A stretch of 64,000 nucleotides of DNA from Enhygromyxa salina. Its GTDB lineage: Bacteria > Myxococcota_A > Polyangia > Nannocystales > Nannocystaceae. The stretch spans positions 1 through 64,000 of the forward strand of contig NZ_PVNL01000002.1 in NCBI RefSeq assembly GCF_002994635.1. The letters run 5' to 3'. Positions 1-9,200 of this stretch are shown here, one piece after another (within the stretch, counting starts at the first letter, position 1; every line of letters begins with the position of its first letter). The notes under the pieces are model-generated. The model did no database searches. It saw only the letters and a program-made list of their open reading frames with translations, and was not told the origin of the DNA. Both the position numbers and the translations under genes were made by a program.

Positions 1-357
1 CCAGTCGAACCCGACGCGACCCGTGCTCGGCTGCGCCTCCGCGCGGGTCGCCACCCTCGCTTCGCTCGGGCTCGAGGTCGGGTCCGCCTGTGGGAACGCT
101 TCGCTTTCTCTTTTTACCCCCAGTCGAACCCGACGCGACCCGTGCTCGGCTGCGCCCCCGCGCGGGTCGCCACCCTCGCTTCGCTCGGGCTCGAGGTCGG
201 GTCCGCCTGTGGGAACGCTTCGCTTTCTCTTTTTACCCCCAGTCGAACCCGACGCGACCCGTGCTCGGCTGCGCCTCCGCGCGGGTCGCCACCCTCGCTT
301 CGCTCGGGCTCGAGGTCGGGTCCGCCTGTGGGAACGCTTCGCTTTCTCTTTTTACCC
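1..357. repeat. 119-bp tandem repeat, three full units plus a fragment
   Basis: Units start at 1, 120 and 239 and are nearly identical (for example cctccg versus cccccg in unit 2). A fourth copy starts at 358 but diverges after about 8 bases. The window begins inside the array, so more units may lie upstream. Each unit holds an imperfect hairpin (arms 16-26 and 41-51 in unit 1, 10 of 11 bases pairing) and a pyrimidine-rich end (cgctttctctttttac). All frames read through as Arg/Ser-rich peptides, so I do not call a gene. There are no variable spacers, so it is not a CRISPR array. The 443 bases before the first gene hold nothing else I can support. Confidence 0.9.
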
Positions 358-443
358 CCAGTCGACCGCTTCGCTTTTTCTCACTCGCGCGATGTGCGTT
401 CAACCCACAGACAAGCCGGACATCGGTGGGTTAGCGTCCCCGC

Positions 444-2351
444 ATGCGCAGGCCCTCGTCGTCCCCGCTCGTGCTCGCTGCTCTCGCGTCTTCGCTGACG
501 CTGCTCGGTTGCTCGCCGAAACCGACCGACAGCAAGGCCGCGGCCAAGGCTGACACCAAGTCTGACAGCAAGCCCGCTGAGGAGGTTGGCGTCGAGGCTG
601 GCGCCGACGCGCCCACGGCCGAGCAGGCCAAGGCGTTCGTGACCGAGGTCGACGCCAAGCTGCGCGAGCTGTGGACGGCCGAGTCCAAGGCCGCGTGGAC
701 CAACGCGACCGACATCACCGATGAGCACGCGGCAGCCGTGGCTGCGGCGAGTGAGCAGTCGATGGCGTACATCGGCCAGGCGATCAAGGACGCGCGCAAG
801 TTCGATGGCGTCGCGGCGGACCCCGAGACGCTCCGCCAGCTGCACCTTTTAAAGGTAGCGACCACGCTGCCGGCTCCCAACGATCCGGCCAAGCGCAAGG
901 AGCTGGCCGAGACGGCGACCAAGCTCGACAGCATGTATGGGTCGGCCAAGTGGGGCGACTGCACCGACCCCGAGGCCGACTCATGCAAGGACATGGGCGA
1001 CGCGATGGAGATCATCTCGAGCAGCGACGACTACGACGAGCTGCTCGCCGCGTGGGAGGGCTGGCGGTCCATCGCGCCGCCGATGCGACCGCTCTATCAG
1101 CGCTTCGCCGAGCTCGGCAACGAGGGCGCGCGCGACATCGGCTACAAGGACGTCGGCGAGCTGTGGCGCTCGGGCTACGACATGAGCCCCGCGCAGTTCG
1201 AGGCCGAGATGGAGCGGCTGTGGCAACAGGTCAAGCCGCTCTACACCCAGCTGCATTGCCACGCTCGGGCCAAGCTCGGGGAGAAGTACGGCGTCGACAA
1301 GGTCCCGGCCGACGGCATGATCCCCGCGCACCTGGTCGGCAACCTGTGGGCGCAAGAGTGGCCCAACATCTATGACGACATGGTCCCCTACGCGGACCAG
1401 CCCAGCATCGACGTGACCGAGGGCTTGAAGAACGCCAAGTTCGACGAGCACAAGATGGTCAAGACCGCCGAGGGGTTCTTTGTCTCACTCGGCATGGACC
1501 CGCTGCCCGACACCTTCTGGGAGCGCTCGCTGTTCGTCCAGCCCGAGGGCCGCGACGTGCAGTGCCACGCGAGCGCGTGGGACGTCGACTACAACAACGA
1601 TCTGCGCATCAAGATGTGCATCAAGATCGACATGGAGGACTTCGTCACGATCCACCATGAGCTCGGGCACAACTACTACTATCAGAACTACTACACCAAG
1701 CCGATGCTGTTTCAGAGCGGGGCCAACGACGGCTTCCACGAGGGCATCGGCGACACCCTGGCGCTCTCGGTCACGCCTGCGTACCTGCAGAGCATGGGGC
1801 TGCTCGACGAGATCAGCGAAGACCCCAAGGCCGTGATCAACAAGCAGCTCGCGGACGGCCTCGAGAAGATCGCGTTCTTGCCGTTCGGCCTGCTGATCGA
1901 TCGCTGGCGCTGGGGCGTGTTCTCGGGCGAGATCAAGCCCGAGGACTACAACGCCGCGTGGTGGAAGCTGCGCAACGAGTATCAGGGCGTGGCCGCGCCG
2001 GTCGAGCGCAGCGAGGCCGACTTCGACCCTGGCGCGAAGTATCACATCCCCGCCAATACGCCCTACGCTCGCTACTTCCTCGCGAGGATCCTGCAGTTCC
2101 AATTTCACAAGGCGCTGTGTGACGCCGCGGGTCACGAAGGACCGCTGCACACCTGCTCGATCTACGCCAGCAAGGAAGCCGGGAAGAAGTTGAAGGCCAT
2201 GCTCGCCATGGGCGCCAGCCAACCCTGGCCCGACGCGCTCGAGGCGATCGCGGGCACCCGCAAGATGGACGCGGGGCCGATGCTCGAGTACTTCGAGCCG
2301 CTGCAGGAGTACCTGAGCCAACAAAACCAGGGCCGCACCTGCGGCTGGTAG
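444..2351 (+). CDS. M2-family zinc metallopeptidase lipoprotein (ACE-like peptidyl-dipeptidase)
   Basis: 635 aa, the normal size of a single-domain M2 peptidase, which removes dipeptides from peptide C-termini. The N-terminus is a lipoprotein signal with its lipobox cysteine at about residue 23 (LTLLGC), followed by a low-complexity Lys/Ala/Asp linker, so the enzyme should sit on the cell envelope. The zinc site is complete: H405-E406-x-x-H409 and the third ligand E433 within GFHEGIGD, the same 24-residue spacing as in mammalian ACE. The family hallmark GAxxGFHE is present just before it. The gene stands alone after the 119-bp repeat array. The native substrate cannot be read from the sequence. 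Confidence 0.93.
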   Translation: MRRPSSSPLVLAALASSLTLLGCSPKPTDSKAAAKADTKSDSKPAEEVGVEAGADAPTAEQAKAFVTEVDAKLRELWTAESKAAWTNATDITDEHAAAVAAASEQSMAYIGQAIKDARKFDGVAADPETLRQLHLLKVATTLPAPNDPAKRKELAETATKLDSMYGSAKWGDCTDPEADSCKDMGDAMEIISSSDDYDELLAAWEGWRSIAPPMRPLYQRFAELGNEGARDIGYKDVGELWRSGYDMSPAQFEAEMERLWQQVKPLYTQLHCHARAKLGEKYGVDKVPADGMIPAHLVGNLWAQEWPNIYDDMVPYADQPSIDVTEGLKNAKFDEHKMVKTAEGFFVSLGMDPLPDTFWERSLFVQPEGRDVQCHASAWDVDYNNDLRIKMCIKIDMEDFVTIHHELGHNYYYQNYYTKPMLFQSGANDGFHEGIGDTLALSVTPAYLQSMGLLDEISEDPKAVINKQLADGLEKIAFLPFGLLIDRWRWGVFSGEIKPEDYNAAWWKLRNEYQGVAAPVERSEADFDPGAKYHIPANTPYARYFLARILQFQFHKALCDAAGHEGPLHTCSIYASKEAGKKLKAMLAMGASQPWPDALEAIAGTRKMDAGPMLEYFEPLQEYLSQQNQGRTCGW

Positions 2352-2358
2352 CCGGATG

Positions 2359-2378
2359 CGTACGCCGCGCGGCGTATG
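2359..2378 (+). terminator. hairpin just after the M2 peptidase stop
   Basis: A perfect 16-bp palindrome TACGCCGCGCGGCGTA (2361-2376) extends by one G-U and one C-G pair. It starts 8 bases after the stop codon. No T-tract follows, so intrinsic termination is possible but unproven. Confidence 0.45.
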
Positions 2379-2509
2379 ACCCCCCTAGGAGTCAGGCGAT
2401 TTTGGCCGTGGAGCGGGACCCCACAAAACTACCCTGGCGCAAGCGCCCTTTGGCGGTTGGCGCCCGGTGCGGGCCGCAAATCGGTCTGAATCGCAAGTTC
2501 TTGCGCACT

Positions 2510-2536
2510 TTGAGGTTGTTCATGAGCTGCTATAAA
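2510..2536 (+). promoter_or_regulatory. weak sigma70-like promoter in the 2352-2675 gap
   Basis: TTGAGG (2510-2515) and TATAAA (2531-2536) are spaced 15 bases apart, shorter than ideal, and precede the 2676 gene by about 135 bases. The gap is noticeably more AT-rich than its surroundings. A 93-codon ORF at 2402-2683 crosses it but has no supporting signal. Confidence 0.25.
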
Positions 2537-2675
2537 CGTAGTTCAGGGCACGCTATTATTGCTGGCATATGTCACCCACAATGCGAAACAGGCGCATGTT
2601 TGCCAGGTGACAATCTGCGCGTAATGATGCTGGGCATGCCAGGAACCGGACACAACCAGTCAAGAGGTCGCAGCG

Positions 2676-3107
2676 ATGTCTAGAAAGAAGACCTTTCCGT
2701 GCGGACACAACGGAAAGGGCCGGTTTTGTCACCACTGTGCGGCGCTCAAGGCCAGCGAAGGCGCCTCAAACGCTGGCAAGGGTGACACGTCATCCTCTAA
2801 GGACGAGCCCGACCCCGCCGAAGATAAAGAGGCGTGGCGAGAGACCTTCGAGCAAGACCCGATCCCGTTGGCGCATCTGCCCAACAAAGGGCTTGTACGC
2901 AAGGCCAGGGTGATCCTGGAAGAGATCGGTAAGGGTGCGCCATGGCACCAGTTCAACGGTAAGCGGCTGCAGCACGACCGAAACGTGGTCAGCATACCGT
3001 TAGGGCGACGCTATCGGATCCTGTTTAGGACCGATGACGGCGCGCCCCAGCCTGTCGAGGTGATGTCACACGAGTCTTATAACGGCACCAAGCCGGGACG
3101 TCGCTGA
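2676..3107 (+). CDS. small protein: N-terminal zinc knuckle plus toxin-like C-terminal domain
   Basis: 143 aa. The N-terminus reads CGHxGxGxFCHHC (about residues 9-21), a pattern of Cys and His ligands fitting one zinc ion. I believe this resembles a zinc-binding domain of unknown function listed as DUF7682, but cannot check. A charged linker follows (residues 30-50). The C-terminal 70 residues (PWHQFNGKRL, then SIPLGRRYRILFR) resemble the strand-rich core of RelE/ParE/HigB-type proteins. An SD-like agaggt lies about 9 bases before the ATG. No antitoxin gene is adjacent, so a toxin role is inference only. Confidence 0.6.
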   Translation: MSRKKTFPCGHNGKGRFCHHCAALKASEGASNAGKGDTSSSKDEPDPAEDKEAWRETFEQDPIPLAHLPNKGLVRKARVILEEIGKGAPWHQFNGKRLQHDRNVVSIPLGRRYRILFRTDDGAPQPVEVMSHESYNGTKPGRR

Positions 3108-3128
3108 GGCGCGGGACGGGTCACCCCG

Positions 3129-3164
3129 GTCTACGAAGTCGTCTACGAGGTCGTCTGGGAAGTC
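3129..3164. repeat. three 12-bp tandem units at the reductase 3' end
   Basis: Units gtctacgaagtc, gtctacgaggtc and gtctgggaagtc. On the minus strand they encode the last residues of the reductase and give a second in-frame TAG (3131-3133) twelve bases after the used stop (3143-3145). Confidence 0.8.
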
Positions 3165-4114
3165 GCTGGGATGAACACGACGCGGCCGCGCACGCCGGGT
3201 TGCTCGGCCAGATCTAGCGCCGCCGGCCACTGATCCAGCGTGAAGCGGGCGGCGATCTGTTCGTGGAGATCCATGGCGACGAGCACCTCGAGCTCCGTTC
3301 GCAGCCGTGCATACCCGGCGGTCTCGGCCCAGCGGTGCAGCCAGAACCCGCGCGCCTTGATGTCGCGGAACACGAGCTGGTCGACGGGTAGCTGGATCGG
3401 CTTGCGGCTCGCGGCCCCGTAGATCGTCAGCTCACCGCCGACGCGCAGGCACGAGCCCAGCATGCCCGAGGTCTCGCCGCCGCTGCCGTCGAACGCGACA
3501 CGCGGGAGCCCGAGCCCGAGCGCGGCGAGTCGCGCTTGCACGCCCGGCTCACGGACCAGGACGTTGTCGGCACCGAGTCCCCACAGCTCGGCGACCGGCT
3601 CGCGCGTGCCCACCAACGCGATGCTTCGCAGTCCACGATCGCGGGCCAGCACCGTCAAGTAGCGACCGACCGAGCCAGCTCCTGGCGAGTGCAAGAAGCA
3701 CTCACCGGGCTCGAGATCTGCGAGCAGCACCGCGGCGGTCAGCGCTTCGATCCGCAGGGTGCACGACGCGACGGGATCTCGATGCGCCGAGAGGGGGACC
3801 AGCGTGACCGCGGGCGTCACCAGCCGCTCACGCCACGCACCCACTCGCACGGGCAGCAGCACGACGCTGCCCACCTCCGGCTCGCGCACGCCCGGACCAT
3901 GCTCGACCACCAGCCCCACACCTTGCGCGCCCGGGATCCCAGACGCGGGATCCAGCGGGTACAGGCCGCGCAGGCTCAGTCGATCGATCGGGGAGATCGG
4001 CGAGGCGAGCACCTCGACGAGCACCTCGCCCGCACGCGGCTGCGGCTCGGGCAACTCGACGAGCTCGAGCAGCGGCCCCGAGTGGCCAGAAGGTGTGCAG
4101 CGGAGCGCTCGCAA
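3143..4114 (-). CDS. MDR-superfamily NAD(P)H-dependent reductase, enoyl-thioester-reductase-like
   Basis: 323 aa, medium-chain dehydrogenase/reductase fold without the structural or catalytic zinc cysteines of alcohol dehydrogenases, so a quinone-oxidoreductase or enoyl reductase type. The N-terminal GroES-like half (residues 1-120) contains SPISPIDRLSLRG. The nucleotide-binding loop is SPGAGSVGRYLTVLA (about 145-158). The segment RDIKARGFWLHRW near residue 252 resembles the GFWL motif of mitochondrial-type 2-enoyl thioester reductases (MECR/Etr1), which reduce the enoyl double bond in fatty-acid synthesis. That assignment is tentative. It stands alone, convergent with the 2676 gene. Confidence 0.75.
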   Translation of the reverse strand: MRALRCTPSGHSGPLLELVELPEPQPRAGEVLVEVLASPISPIDRLSLRGLYPLDPASGIPGAQGVGLVVEHGPGVREPEVGSVVLLPVRVGAWRERLVTPAVTLVPLSAHRDPVASCTLRIEALTAAVLLADLEPGECFLHSPGAGSVGRYLTVLARDRGLRSIALVGTREPVAELWGLGADNVLVREPGVQARLAALGLGLPRVAFDGSGGETSGMLGSCLRVGGELTIYGAASRKPIQLPVDQLVFRDIKARGFWLHRWAETAGYARLRTELEVLVAMDLHEQIAARFTLDQWPAALDLAEQPGVRGRVVFIPATSQTTS

Positions 4115-4243
4115 GACGCCGACCTTAGCTTCCCCACGTGCAGTTTGGCAGCTCGCCGACTGCAGCCGCTTCGCGTCGGGTCAGTGGCTCTGAACGTTCG
4201 TGTGGGGATGGGCCGCGCTCGTCGGAGCAAGGTGCGGGTGGCG

Positions 4244-4648
4244 TCAGAGCAGGGCTTCGATCTGCGCTTCGATCGCGGGGACGATCAGCTGGGTGAAGCG
4301 CTCGGCTTCGTCGCCGGTCAGCCACCAGGCGATCAGGGCCTCGAGCGCGGTCGCGGCTCGGTAGGCGCGGACGTCTCGGCCGCCGCGGCCGCTGCCGCGG
4401 ACGCTGGTGTTGCGCGCGCGACCGACGACGTTGAGCTCGTCCTCGCGCAGTGAGCCGGCGTCGAGCAGGCCCGCGAGCAGCTCGGCCTGGGCCTCGGCGT
4501 TGACGATGCGCGCGCGCAGCTTGTCGAGGCGGTCGGTTGGGTAGTCCCCGCGCCGGCTCAGCCGCAGTCTGACCTCGCGCTCGAACTCGGCGTCGCCGAG
4601 CCACGCCAGCGTGCGGATCGATCGACCGCGCAGGTTGGGTGCGGACAT
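4244..4648 (-). CDS. mrnC: mini-ribonuclease III
   Basis: 134 aa, a single RNase III catalytic domain without a dsRNA-binding domain. Motifs in order: LAWLGDA (catalytic Asp19), VVGRARNTS (76-82), then YRAATALEALIAWW with catalytic Glu103. Mini-III enzymes mature 23S rRNA ends in firmicutes and are found more widely. The reading frame stays open far upstream (to 5671), but the conserved domain begins only at this ATG, which lies 27 bases from the divergent exporter start, so I reject the longer frame. Confidence 0.85.
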   Translation of the reverse strand: MSAPNLRGRSIRTLAWLGDAEFEREVRLRLSRRGDYPTDRLDKLRARIVNAEAQAELLAGLLDAGSLREDELNVVGRARNTSVRGSGRGGRDVRAYRAATALEALIAWWLTGDEAERFTQLIVPAIEAQIEALL

Positions 4649-4658
4649 CGCCGGAAGG

Positions 4659-4664
4659 TAACAT
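4659..4664 (+). promoter_or_regulatory. possible -10 element (TAACAT) of the exporter gene
   Basis: TAACAT ends 11 bases before the ATG at 4676, within the 27-base divergent gap. No good -35 is visible, and the transcript would have almost no leader. Confidence 0.3.
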
Positions 4665-4675
4665 GGGGCCGGAGC

Positions 4676-5647
4676 ATGAGCGCGAGCGCCGTTGCCATCG
4701 CGTGTGGTCTGGGCGCTGCGCTGTGCTTTGGGACCGGCGACTACCTCGCGCAGCGCCTCACCCATCGACATGGGTGGTTCGCGGCGGTGTGTTCCGTGCA
4801 GATCGCCGCGGCGCTGGTGCTCGGTGCCGTGGCGATCGCGTGGCACGGGATCCCGAGCGGGCTCAGCTGGGAGAGCGTCATCGGCGTGGCCGGCGTGGGG
4901 CTGGTCAACACGCTCGGGCTCGTGGGTCTGTACCGCGCGTTCGAGCGCGGCAAGCTGTCGCTGGTCTCGCCGATCGCGGGCTCGATGGGGGCGTTCTCGG
5001 TTGGGTTCGCGTGGCTGGCCGGGACGCCGCCGCCGCTGGCGGTGGTGCCGGGGGTGGTCGCGGTGGTGGTCGGGATCGTGGGCGGCAGCGTGGTCGTCGA
5101 GCCACCGAGCGAACATCAACAAGGGCACCAACAAGGGCACCAACAAGGGCACCAACAAGGGCACCAACCAGCGAGCCCGGCGAAGCTTGGTCGCGCGCTC
5201 GGGGTCGGCTGGGCGCTGCTGTCGGCGGTCGGGTTTGGCTGGGTGTTCTTCGTGCTGGGACCGACGAGCGAGGCGCTCGGTCCGGCGTGGGCGGTGTTCG
5301 GCCTGCGGGTGGTGGCGATCATGACGTTGCTGATCCCGAGCGTGCTGTTCGCCCGTGGGCGGGTGGCCGCGGGCGCGCGTGAGCTGCGGGCGCAGTCGGG
5401 TGGGCGGCTGGTGCTGGTCGCGTTGCTCGACGCTGGCGGGATGCTCGGCTTTGCGTTTGGCACCAGTCGCGGGATTGCGCCGGCCGAGCTCGCAGTCGTT
5501 GCGGTGCTGACCTCGAGCTTCCCGCTGGTGACAGTCGCGCTTGCACACGTGCACCTGCGCGAGCGCCTGGACTGGTGGCAGTGGCTCGGGATCGCGGCGG
5601 TGGTGGCCGGAATCCTGTGGATCTCGGCCTGGTCCCAAATGGGCTGA
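4676..5647 (+). CDS. EamA/DMT-family membrane transporter
   Basis: 323 aa with about ten hydrophobic helices in two homologous halves (starts at about residues 3 and 175), the layout of drug/metabolite exporters. The first half begins GLGAALCFGTGDYLAQ. The cytoplasmic loop joining the halves holds a perfect (HQQG)4 repeat, residues about 146-163, made by four 12-bp units. The substrate is unknown. It is divergent from the mini-RNase III gene and stands alone. The 114-base gap after it shows no clear signal. Confidence 0.85.
   Translation: MSASAVAIACGLGAALCFGTGDYLAQRLTHRHGWFAAVCSVQIAAALVLGAVAIAWHGIPSGLSWESVIGVAGVGLVNTLGLVGLYRAFERGKLSLVSPIAGSMGAFSVGFAWLAGTPPPLAVVPGVVAVVVGIVGGSVVVEPPSEHQQGHQQGHQQGHQQGHQPASPAKLGRALGVGWALLSAVGFGWVFFVLGPTSEALGPAWAVFGLRVVAIMTLLIPSVLFARGRVAAGARELRAQSGGRLVLVALLDAGGMLGFAFGTSRGIAPAELAVVAVLTSSFPLVTVALAHVHLRERLDWWQWLGIAAVVAGILWISAWSQMG
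5117..5164. repeat. four perfect 12-bp tandem units inside the exporter gene
   Basis: Unit caacaagggcac, in frame, coding NQQG/HQQG-type residues in the linker between the transporter halves. Perfect identity implies recent expansion or slippage. Confidence 0.95.
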
Positions 5648-5761
5648 AGGATTACTCCGAGTTCGAACCATGTGAGCTGAATTGCGTGGCGCTCATTTGC
5701 GAGTCGGCAGCACACCGCCGCGAGTTGCAGTCCGCTAGAGGTTCATCATAGGGTTTGCGGT

Positions 5762-6247
5762 GTGCGACGCCTCGTCATTGGTCTTTGTCTGCTCGCCTCC
5801 GTGATCCTGGTTCCCGCGACGACATCGGCGGCCGAACCGGCGGCGGCACCCGAAGCGGCGGCCGAGGGCGAGACCCACGCGGCCTACGTCAAGGTTGCGC
5901 TGACCCGCGACGGCAACACCTTCGCGCATCCCGGCTTCCTGATGGCCGACGACGAGCAGGGCGTGTTCGTGATCCAGTGCGAGGGCAAGGACCACGAGAT
6001 CACGCTCAGCTTCCGCGAGCTGGGCGAGTCGCGGGCGAGGGTGCTGGTCGAGTACGGGGTCAACGGTCGGGTGCAGTGGGCCGAGGAGATCGACGTCGAG
6101 GCCGGCGACGACGCGCAGCTGGTCAAGGGCAAGAGCACGCTGACGATCAACGTCGATCCGCACGGGCAAGAGGACACGTCGCGCGGTGACGGCGACCAGA
6201 TCGACGGCCCCAAGAACGACAAGGATGATCCCCTCGGCGGGCTGTGA
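5762..6247 (+). CDS. secreted protein of unknown function
   Basis: 161 aa with a clear Sec signal peptide (hydrophobic residues 4-20, likely cleavage after TTSAA at about residue 24), an Ala/Glu-rich stretch, a compact strand-rich middle (residues 40-130) and an acidic C-terminal tail (GDGDQ, KNDKDD). I recognise no family. The start is GTG, chosen because the signal peptide begins there. It ends 30 bases before the Lhr helicase start, but no functional link is apparent. Confidence 0.65.
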   Translation: MRRLVIGLCLLASVILVPATTSAAEPAAAPEAAAEGETHAAYVKVALTRDGNTFAHPGFLMADDEQGVFVIQCEGKDHEITLSFRELGESRARVLVEYGVNGRVQWAEEIDVEAGDDAQLVKGKSTLTINVDPHGQEDTSRGDGDQIDGPKNDKDDPLGGL

Positions 6248-6277
6248 GCGCGGCCCGGAGCTGGCAAACTAGCGGCG

Positions 6278-9200
6278 TTGCCAGACAGAAAGTCCAGCGG
6301 GCGGGATCCGCTTCGAGAATTTCACCCGGCGGTCCGCGGGTGGTTCGAGGCTGCGTTCGAGCGGCCGACGCTCGCGCAGCGCAAGGGCTGGCCGGCGATC
6401 CTCGACGGGGACTCGATGCTGTTGCTGGCGCCGACCGGGTCGGGCAAGACGCTCGCGGCGTTCCTCGTCGCGCTCGATCGGCTGATGTTCAAGCGCGAGC
6501 TGGCCGGGACCGAGGCCCCGTCTGCGTCGAAGTCGGTCGACATTCTGTATATCTCCCCGCTCAAGGCGCTGGGCGTCGACGTCGAGCGAAACTTGCGAGC
6601 GCCGCTGGCGGGGATTCGAGCGGTCGCCCAGCGCGACGGCGCGGCTCACTACATGCCGACGGTCGGGATTCGCTCGGGCGACACGCCGCAGCGCGAGCGG
6701 GCCCAGATGCTGCGGCGTCCGCCCGACATCCTGATCACCACGCCCGAGTCGCTGTACCTGCTGCTGAGCTCGCGCGCCCGCGAGACCCTGCGGGGGGTGT
6801 CCACGGTGATCGTCGACGAGATCCACTCGATGGTCGCGAGCAAGCGTGGCGCCCACCTGTTCGTGTCGCTCGAGCGACTGGAACACGAGCGGGGGGCGAG
6901 CGCGCCGCCGCTGCAGCGGATCGGCTTGTCGGCCACGCAGCGCCCGCTCGATGAGGTCGCGCGGCTGCTGGGTGGCTGCACGCCAAGTCCAGCCGACGCC
7001 GAGCAGATGCTCCCGCGGCCGGTCACGATCGTCGACGCGGGTCGCAAGCGGGCGCTCGAGCTCGAGGTCCAGGTCCCCGTCGAGGACATGGCCCGACTTG
7101 GGGCAGAGGGCGGGGGAGAGGGCGGGGGAGAGCTCGACGGTCCGCAGGCTGAGGTGACCGTGGTCGGCGACAAGCGCTCGATCTGGCCGTCGATCCACCC
7201 GCGCCTGGTCGAGCTGATCCGGGCCCACCGCTCGACGATGGTCTTCGTCAACAACCGCTCGCTGGCCGAGCGCCTCAGCCAGGCGATCAACGCGCTAGCG
7301 GGCGAGGAGCTGTCGCTGGCCCACCACGGCTCGCTGTCGAAGGAGATCCGCGCGGTCGTCGAAGATCGGCTCAAGCGGGGCGAGCTGCCGGCGATCATCG
7401 CCACGAGCTCGCTCGAGCTCGGGATCGACATGGGCGCGGTGGACCTGGTCATTCAGATCGAGGCCCCGCCCTCGGTCGCGTCGGGCTTGCAGCGGATCGG
7501 TCGGGCCGGGCACCAGGTCGGTGGGATCGCGCGCGGGGTGATCATTCCCAAGTACCGCCACGATCTGCTGGCCTGCGCGGCGGTGATTCAGCACATGCAC
7601 GCGGGCCACGTCGAGCCGACCTTCTACCCGCGCAACCCGCTGGACGTGCTCGCGCAGCACATCGTGGCGATGGTCGGCGTCGCCGAGCAGTGGGATGTCG
7701 ACGCGCTGTTCGAGCTGATCCGCCGGGCCGCGCCGTTCGCCGAGCTGGGCCGCCGCGCGTTCGAGAACACCCTCGACATGCTGGCGGGGCGCTACCCGTC
7801 GAGCGAGTTCGCCGAGCTGCGCCCGCGGGTGATCTGGGATCGGGTCAACCAGCAGATCACGGCCCGCAAGGGCGCGCAGCGGCTGGCTGTCCAGAACGCG
7901 GGCACGATCCCCGATCGCGGGCTGTACGGCGTGTTCATGCTCGGCGAGGGCGGGGCCCCGGGGACTCGCGTGGGTGAGCTCGACGAAGAGATGGTGTTCG
8001 AGTCGCGCGACGGCGACGTGTTCGTGCTCGGGGCCAGCTCGTGGAAGATCGTCGAGATCACCCGGGATCGCGTGATGGTGGTGCCGGCTCCCGGAGAGCC
8101 CGGGCGCATGCCGTTTTGGCACGGCGACGGGCCCGGGCGGCCCATGGAATTCGGCCGCGCGATCGGGGCGCTGGGCCGCAAGCTCGACAAGCTCCCGCGC
8201 GAGCGAGCCGAGGCGGTGCTGCAGGCCGACCACGCCCTCGATCCGCTCGCGGCCCGCAACCTGGTCGACTACCTGCACGATCAGCGCGAGGCCACCGGGG
8301 TCCTGCCGAGTGACAAGACCATCGTGGTCGAGCGCTGGATCGACGAGATCGGAGACTGGCGGGTGGCCGTGCTCTCGCCGTTTGGTGCCCGCGTGCACGC
8401 GCCGTGGGCGACGGCGGTGGCGGGGCGGCTGCGCGAGCACAGCGGCGTCGAGGTCGACATGTTGTGGACCGACGACGGCCTCGCGTTTCGGCTGCCAGAG
8501 GTCGAGGAGCCGCCACCCGCGGCGATGTTCTTCCCCGAACCAGACGAGGTCGAGCGCCTGGTGATCGACAACCTCTCGGGCTCGGCCCTGTTCGCTGGGG
8601 CGTTTCGTGAGAACGCCGCGCGGGCGCTGCTGTTGCCGCGCAGGCAGCCAGGCAAGCGCACGCCGCTGTGGATGCAGCGCAAGCGCTCGGCCGATCTGCT
8701 GGCGGTTGCGAGCCGCTATCGCAGCTTCCCGATCATCTTGGAGACCTACCGCGAGTGCCTGCGCGACGTGTTCGATCTGCCCGCGCTGATCGAGCTGCTG
8801 CAGCAGGTCGCGGATCGTCGGGTGCGGGTCCGCGAGGTCCAGAGCACCAGCGCCTCGCCCTACGCGGCCGCGCTGGTGTTCACCTGGATCGGCAATTTTT
8901 TATACGACGACGATCAGCCCCGGGCCGAGCGTCGGGCCCAGGCGCTGGCGCTGGACTACGCGCAGCTGCGCGAGCTGTTGGGTGACGCGCAGCTGCGAGA
9001 GCTGCTCGACCGTGACGCCGTCGACGAGGTCGAGCTGTTGCTGCAGCGCCTGGATCCGCGCCGGGCGATCCGCGACCTCGATCATGTCCACGACGCGCTG
9101 CGCGAGCTCGGGGAGCTCTCGCGTGACGAGCTGCGCGAGCGCTGCGAGGTCGAGCGGCGCGGGCAAGTCGACGCCTGGGTCGATCGGTTGATCCGCGAGC

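Noticed and set aside
1..357. Tandem array as CRISPR
   Set aside because: Units are contiguous without variable spacers and no cas genes are near.
2402..2683. 93-codon ORF before the zinc-knuckle gene
   Set aside because: No SD, no recognisable domain and overlap with the better-supported start at 2676.
4649..5671. Upstream extension of the mini-RNase III frame to 475 codons
   Set aside because: The extension lies antisense to the DMT exporter and is Arg/His/Pro-rich; homology begins at the ATG at 4648.
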